Below, one piece after another: positions 5,747-8,997 of a stretch of 8,997 bases of DNA. Both the position numbers and the translations under genes were made by a program. Source of the stretch: Betaproteobacteria bacterium. Its GTDB lineage: Bacteria > Pseudomonadota > Gammaproteobacteria > Burkholderiales > Rhodocyclaceae. Under the pieces are notes generated by a model. It was not told the DNA's origin, ran no database searches, and saw only the letters and a program-made list of their open reading frames with translations. How positions within the stretch are numbered: the stretch's first letter is position 1; every line of letters starts with the position of its first letter. The DNA lies in assembly GCA_025997075.1 (NCBI GenBank), contig BNUC01000145.1, positions 1 through 8,997 of the forward strand. The letters run 5' to 3'.

Positions 5747-6729
5747 GCCAGTTCGCAAACCTTGAAACAATGCGCGTGACTCATGGCCGTTTCGGTTCGA
5801 TTGAAGATGTCCTGCTGCAAGTCCGTGTAGTACGAAAGCGGCGCGGAAGAGCAGTCCACATAACGGCTACTCCCGTTGTTGACCAGGAACAGATGGTCCT
5901 TGCCCGGACGGCCGGAAATGTCGATGTATTTACGCAGCTCGATATAGCCTTCCGTGCCGAGAATCGTGAGGCGTCCGTCGCCCCAGGTATCGAGCGCATC
6001 CGGCGTAAACCAGTCGACCCGGATATAGCCGCTGGCCGTGCCGTGCGACAACAGGATTTCGCCAAAATCCTGTAAATCCGGATCATCCGGATGGCCGATG
6101 TTGCCGTAACGCGACGCCACAATCCGTGCATCGTCAGCGCCGGTAAAGTGCAGGAACTGGTCGATCTGGTGCGAGGCCACATCGACCAGAATGCCGCCAT
6201 AGGCCTGCGGGTCGAAGAACCAGGCCGGGCGAAGATGTTTGTTGAGGCGGTGCGGCCCCAGTCCGATGGTTTGCAACACCCGGCCGATGGCGCCGGCGCG
6301 CACCAGTTCCGTGGCCGTGGTGACGGCGCGAACTTCGAAGCGCTCGGTAAAATTGACCGAGTAGATACGTCCGGTTTCCTGCCGCGCGCGTTTTACCTCG
6401 TCCAGTTGCTCGAAGGAAATGAGCCCCGGCTTATCGACCATGAAGTCCTTGCCATGACGCATGACTTCGATGCCCAGGGCCGCGCGGTCACGGGGAATGG
6501 CCGCGCAGATCATCAGTTGAATGCTTTCATCCTCAAGCAACTGGCGGCGATCGGCGACGCGCGCGATGTCGGGGTAACGCTTGACGAAACCGGGAAGGGT
6601 CGGCGGATCGCCGTCCGTCCAGTAAGCCGCGCATTCCGCGCCGATATTCAGCAGGCTGGTCACCTGATCATAAATGTGGCGGTGATCTATGCCGATCACC
6701 CCGAAGCGCAATTTTGGAAATTTACTCAT
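5713..6729 (-). CDS. Gfo/Idh/MocA-family oxidoreductase (B)
   Basis: A 338-residue cytoplasmic dehydrogenase, a divergent member of the Gfo/Idh/MocA family. The N-terminal nucleotide loop reads GVIGIDHRHIYDQ (10-22), departing from the usual GxGxxG. DKP (99-101) replaces EKP, keeping the lysine. GGILVDVASHQIDQFLHFTG (178-197) gives the active-site H187 and D190. NAD(P)-dependent oxidation or reduction of a sugar-type substrate is the family role. The altered loop may mean different cofactor binding or direction from oxidoreductase A. Its ATG (6729) overlaps the lacI TGA as ATGA. The nearest Shine-Dalgarno (GAAGG) is about 15 bases away, so translation is probably coupled to lacI. Its own stop is again in an ATGA, followed by a short ORF. 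Confidence 0.9.
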   Translation of the reverse strand: MSKFPKLRFGVIGIDHRHIYDQVTSLLNIGAECAAYWTDGDPPTLPGFVKRYPDIARVADRRQLLEDESIQLMICAAIPRDRAALGIEVMRHGKDFMVDKPGLISFEQLDEVKRARQETGRIYSVNFTERFEVRAVTTATELVRAGAIGRVLQTIGLGPHRLNKHLRPAWFFDPQAYGGILVDVASHQIDQFLHFTGADDARIVASRYGNIGHPDDPDLQDFGEILLSHGTASGYIRVDWFTPDALDTWGDGRLTILGTEGYIELRKYIDISGRPGKDHLFLVNNGSSRYVDCSSAPLSYYTDLQQDIFNRTETAMSHAHCFKVCELALRAQQQAEKI

Positions 6730-7757
6730 GGTCTGATTGAATGGCCTTCAAGGATGCTTGACGAAAATATCCGCTGAACCGGCGGGGCTTCAGGCGTCTT
6801 GATGCGTTCGAGGAGCAGGGCGGCCGTGGCGACGGCCATCTCATGTTCCGGACGCTGTATGCAGGTCAGACGGGGACGGAGCACGCCGGCCCATTCCGGG
6901 GTGCCGATCATCACCACTGAAATATCCTCGGGCCAGCGAATGCCGTGATCCTGAAAATAAAGCAGCGCGCCCTTGGCGATGTCGTGATGCCCCAACACCA
7001 CGGCGGTGACTGCGGCGCCCAGGGTTCCCGACAGCTTTTCCGCCATCCATCGACCCGCGGCTTCGGAAAGTTCCCCGGTCAGCACATTCTCCTGGTCGGC
7101 CGCCAGCCCATACTCGCGCAAGGCGGCCCGATACCCGTCCACGCGGTCGCGCACGTTGGGGATGGGGGAATCCCATCCGGCAAAAGCAATGCGCCGATGC
7201 CCCGCGTCAAGGAGACGCCGGGTGGCGATAAATGCGGATTGAAAATTGTCGTGGCCGACAAAATCATGTTGCAAGGTCGAGTTCGGAAAGGAACGTTCGA
7301 GCACCACATAGGGAATTCGATGCTGTCGCAGCAAGGCGGTATTGTCTTCCAGCGACAGGGCGCTGCTCAGGATGCAGCCGTCAATCCGCTGCGCCACCAG
7401 CCGTTCCAGAATGAGCCGCTCCTGCTCGACGTTTTCGTCACTGTTGCACAGCGTGACCACGTAGCCTTCCTGCCGGGCGAGAGAAACGATTTCGACGCAC
7501 ATGCGGGTGAAAAACGTATTGCCGAACTGGGCGACCACGACGGCCAGCAATCCTCTGCGCTTACCCCGGATGCTGCTGGCGGCCGCGTTCTTCACATAGC
7601 CAATCTCCGCCGCCGCCTTGAGCACCCGTTCCCGCAGGTCCGGGCGGATGTAGCGCTCGTTGTTGCTGAACACATAGGAAACCGTGGCGATGGAAGTCCC
7701 CGCCTTGTTGGCGACATCCTTGATCGTGACCGATCTCCCTGTTTTTTGTGCACTCAT
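6726..7757 (-). CDS. LacI-family transcriptional repressor
   Basis: A 343-residue regulator. The N-terminal helix-turn-helix is clear (VTIKDVANKAGTSIATVSYV, 10-29), followed by SNNERYIRPDLRERVLKAAAEIGY and the hinge (KNAAASSIRGKR, 56-67). In the hinge an Ile stands where most LacI/GalR proteins have the DNA-intercalating Leu. The remainder is a type-1 periplasmic-binding-like effector domain, with GNTFFTRMCVEIVSLARQEGY and the GHDNFQSAFIATRRLLDAGH segment typical of the family. The effector is presumably the cluster's sugar substrate or an intermediate. The start at 7757 is the only ATG before the HTH; it lacks a good Shine-Dalgarno. Two operator-like palindromes lie 14-50 bp upstream. It is the first gene of the cluster and overlaps oxidoreductase B by 4 bp, so the repressor is co-expressed with the pathway it probably controls. 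Confidence 0.96.
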   Translation of the reverse strand: MSAQKTGRSVTIKDVANKAGTSIATVSYVFSNNERYIRPDLRERVLKAAAEIGYVKNAAASSIRGKRRGLLAVVVAQFGNTFFTRMCVEIVSLARQEGYVVTLCNSDENVEQERLILERLVAQRIDGCILSSALSLEDNTALLRQHRIPYVVLERSFPNSTLQHDFVGHDNFQSAFIATRRLLDAGHRRIAFAGWDSPIPNVRDRVDGYRAALREYGLAADQENVLTGELSEAAGRWMAEKLSGTLGAAVTAVVLGHHDIAKGALLYFQDHGIRWPEDISVVMIGTPEWAGVLRPRLTCIQRPEHEMAVATAALLLERIKTPEAPPVQRIFSSSILEGHSIRP

Positions 7758-7770
7758 CTGTGTCGGCGGT

Positions 7771-7786
7771 ATGAAAACGTTTACTT
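7771..7786. promoter_or_regulatory. LacI-type operator 1
   Basis: TGAAAACGTTTACT carries the AAACGTTT palindrome with a central CG, the hallmark of LacI/GalR operators. It matches the cre-like pattern TGWAANCGNTNWCA at all but the last base. It lies between the predicted transcription start and the lacI start codon. Together with the second copy it indicates autorepression. Confidence 0.8.
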
Positions 7787-7791
7787 CCCGT

Positions 7792-7807
7792 ATGGAAACG
7801 TTTACTT
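7792..7807. promoter_or_regulatory. LacI-type operator 2
   Basis: ATGGAAACGTTTACTT repeats operator 1 with a single base difference over 16 bases, in the same orientation and exactly 21 bp away. That is two helical turns, so two dimers would bind the same DNA face. It overlaps the predicted transcription start. Confidence 0.8.
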
Positions 7808-7813
7808 GCTTGT

Positions 7814-7842
7814 ATTTTCATAAGGCCGATGCAGATTGTCAA
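7814..7842 (-). promoter_or_regulatory. Sigma70-like promoter of the lacI operon
   Basis: On the minus strand a perfect TTGACA (7837-7842) is followed after 17 bases by GAAAAT (7814-7819), matching four of six -10 positions. Transcription would start near 7807, inside operator 2. RNA polymerase binding and repressor binding would therefore compete. It would drive lacI, oxidoreductase B and possibly the whole cluster. Confidence 0.65.
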
Positions 7843-7869
7843 GCGGAATCCGTGACAACATAATTCTGG

Positions 7870-7889
7870 ATTCCGGCGTGCGCCGGAAT
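7870..7889. repeat. Short GC-rich palindrome (REP-like)
   Basis: ATTCCGGCG and CGCCGGAAT pair perfectly around a TG loop, within the context CTGGATTCCGGCG...CCGGAATGACG. This resembles a very widespread bacterial intergenic palindromic repeat. It lies upstream of the lacI promoter; no T-run follows on either strand. Confidence 0.65.
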
Positions 7890-7936
7890 GACGAGGTAGT
7901 AATTCCCGTGGTCGCCCATGACATTACAATGGTTCG

Positions 7937-8030
7937 TAGCTTGGGTAAACCGAAGGCGTAACCCGACATCGGACGTGGAGACAAACACAGCCGCCCATTG
8001 TCGGGTTTCGCTGCGCTCACCCAGCCTACA
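7937..8030. repeat. Inverted pair of dispersed repeats
   Basis: The left unit (7937-7969, with TTGGGTAAACC...GTAACCCGACA) and the right unit (7999-8030, TGTCGGGTTTCGCTGCGCTC then ACCCAGCCTACA) are imperfect inverses across about 30 bases. The right unit belongs to the same family as the copies at 195-235 and 8146-8184. The arrangement resembles bacterial interspersed mosaic or BIME-type elements. Confidence 0.6.
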
Positions 8031-8046
8031 GGTTCCGGACTACGGC

Positions 8047-8184
8047 TTGTTGCCTGGTTTCTCGTCGATAGCGGTGGTAAATAGGGTATAGGTTGGCGGT
8101 GAGCGCAGCGAACCCCAACACACCAGGCAACGAGCTTATCCCGATGTTGGGGTTCGCAAGCTCACCCCAATCTATGCGAGCTTA
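8047..8184. repeat. Second inverted repeat complex with copies of the dispersed element
   Basis: Units at 8089-8121 (minus orientation, GGTGAGCGCAGCGAACCCCA) and 8146-8184 (plus orientation) form an inverted pair. TTGTTGCCTGGT at 8048-8059 is also inverted, with one mismatch, at 8122-8133. CGAGCTTA occurs directly at 8131-8138 and 8177-8184. The region lies just past the stop of the leftward MORN gene and could fold at its transcript's 3' end. The rest of the 7843-8224 gap shows no gene. Confidence 0.6.
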
Positions 8185-8224
8185 CGTATGGCGCGGCGGT
8201 GAAGCTGACTTTCTCCATAATGGA

Positions 8225-8997
8225 TTACCGACAATAATCTTCCGCCATCGCATCAACGGATTTATTGTTATATCGGCTGCCCATTTCCCCTACTTGATAA
8301 TACCATTTCCCATCTCTCATATGAGCATTAGCCCAACGGCTACTATGGCATTGAACCGAATATATTTGATAATTTTGTCCATTAACCTTGGTGTTACCGG
8401 CGTTGCCGATGGACTTCACCCCTTTGGGCGTACCGCTGCCAGAAGATGATGCTCCACCTCTGGATGATGAAGAACTTCCAGACGAACTGCTATCCGTGTA
8501 GCTGCCACCGCCGGACGCCATGCCCTCCGCTGCCACTTTCCCTAAATACTCGATTCCTTTGGCGATACCTCCCAAAACAGCCATACTTGCCCGATTGCGC
8601 CCCTCCAAGCTCGCCATAGCATCCCGGCATTTTTGTTCGCCCCCGCATGTACCCAAGAGACTGTAGGGATGGCTCACCAGATACCCTTCTGATAACGGGT
8701 CGGGATGAAACATGCCGATAACGACATACTTATCACCTTCCCACTTGCCAGCACCCTTGCCCCGAAGAAAATGATTTAAATGTTTGTCATTTTTGCTTAG
8801 TGACAATATGCCAAAGCCTTTTCGATTATGATTTACAATTTCTCCATTGTAAGTAGTTCCATTCGACCAAATCAAAGTACCCACGCCATTAGCTATACCA
8901 TCCTTCCATTCACCAACGTATTTATTGCCGTCTGCCCAAGCATACGTCCCTTGACCTTGGATTTCTCCATACTGGAATTCACCTTCATAACAATCCC
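8225..8997 (-). CDS. MORN-repeat protein with serine-rich linker, 5' end missing
   Basis: The last 256 or so residues of a gene that enters from beyond the right edge; an apparent GTG start at 8884 is only an internal valine. Three MORN-type repeats are visible at 8795-8989: Y-E-G-E-F...G-Q-G-T-Y, Y-V-G-E-W...G-V-G-T-L and a weaker Y-N-G-E-I...G-F-G-I-L. A middle segment follows, then a Gly/Ser linker (SYTDSSSSGSSSSSRGG). The C-terminus is a roughly 50-residue compact region with two cysteines (SVQCHSSRW ... AEDYCR) that could form a disulfide. MORN repeats usually bind lipids or proteins near membranes. The role here is unknown. Stretches of the gene are visibly AT-rich compared with the enzyme genes, and it is separated from the catabolic cluster by repeats, so a functional link is unlikely. 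Confidence 0.85.
   Translation of the reverse strand, partial: DCYEGEFQYGEIQGQGTYAWADGNKYVGEWKDGIANGVGTLIWSNGTTYNGEIVNHNRKGFGILSLSKNDKHLNHFLRGKGAGKWEGDKYVVIGMFHPDPLSEGYLVSHPYSLLGTCGGEQKCRDAMASLEGRNRASMAVLGGIAKGIEYLGKVAAEGMASGGGSYTDSSSSGSSSSSRGGASSSGSGTPKGVKSIGNAGNTKVNGQNYQIYSVQCHSSRWANAHMRDGKWYYQVGEMGSRYNNKSVDAMAEDYCR

Noticed and set aside
6945..7823. 292-codon plus-strand ORF opposite lacI
   Set aside because: Shadow of a clear LacI-family gene, and it would run across the operators and into the lacI promoter.
8093..8449. 118-codon plus-strand ORF in the right repeat region
   Set aside because: It starts in a dispersed repeat and runs antisense into the MORN gene; no family features.

Overview
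The window holds one compact sugar-acid or modified-sugar catabolic cluster, all on the minus strand, between repeat-rich intergenic DNA. Beyond it lies the 3' part of an unrelated MORN-repeat gene that runs off the right edge. In transcription order (right to left) the cluster is: a LacI-family repressor (6726-7757), a Gfo/Idh/MocA oxidoreductase 'B' (5713-6729), a complete tripartite tricarboxylate transporter tctC-tctB-tctA (5551 to 2408), a second Gfo/Idh/MocA oxidoreductase 'A' (1229-2305), and a xylose-isomerase-like TIM-barrel sugar isomerase/epimerase (385-1218). Junctions are tight: an ATGA overlap between lacI and oxidoreductase B, 12 bp between tctB and tctA, and 10 bp between oxidoreductase A and the isomerase. 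Two LacI-type operators 21 bp apart sit just downstream of a sigma70-like promoter in front of lacI, which suggests that the repressor controls its own operon.

How the parts may work together (inference): TctC captures a small anionic, probably carboxylated, substrate in the periplasm and TctAB imports it. The two NAD(P)-dependent oxidoreductases and the metal-dependent isomerase then carry out an oxidation / isomerisation (or elimination-hydration) / reduction sequence. The substrate cannot be read from the sequence.

The most unusual observation is an imperfect 36-bp direct repeat (30/36 identical) that brackets exactly the transporter block. One copy is the 3' end of oxidoreductase B, including its ATGA stop. 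The other is the leader and start codon of oxidoreductase A. Recombination between the copies would remove tctCBA and rejoin B to A with an ATGA overlap. Parts of the bracketed segment also look less GC-rich than the enzyme genes. Together this suggests a transporter cassette inserted into an older lacI-B-A-isomerase operon.

Flanks: the left end carries a heptamer tandem repeat (20 full units) abutting the isomerase stop codon, and a dispersed palindromic repeat. The right intergenic region (7843-8224) carries more members of that repeat family as inverted pairs, plus a different short palindrome. Organism: a Gram-negative bacterium is likely (TctC has a signal-peptidase-I signal and no lipobox, so a soluble periplasmic protein). 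REP-like repeats and TTT transporters would fit Proteobacteria, but this is not decisive. I see no RNA genes, CRISPR arrays or transposase genes.
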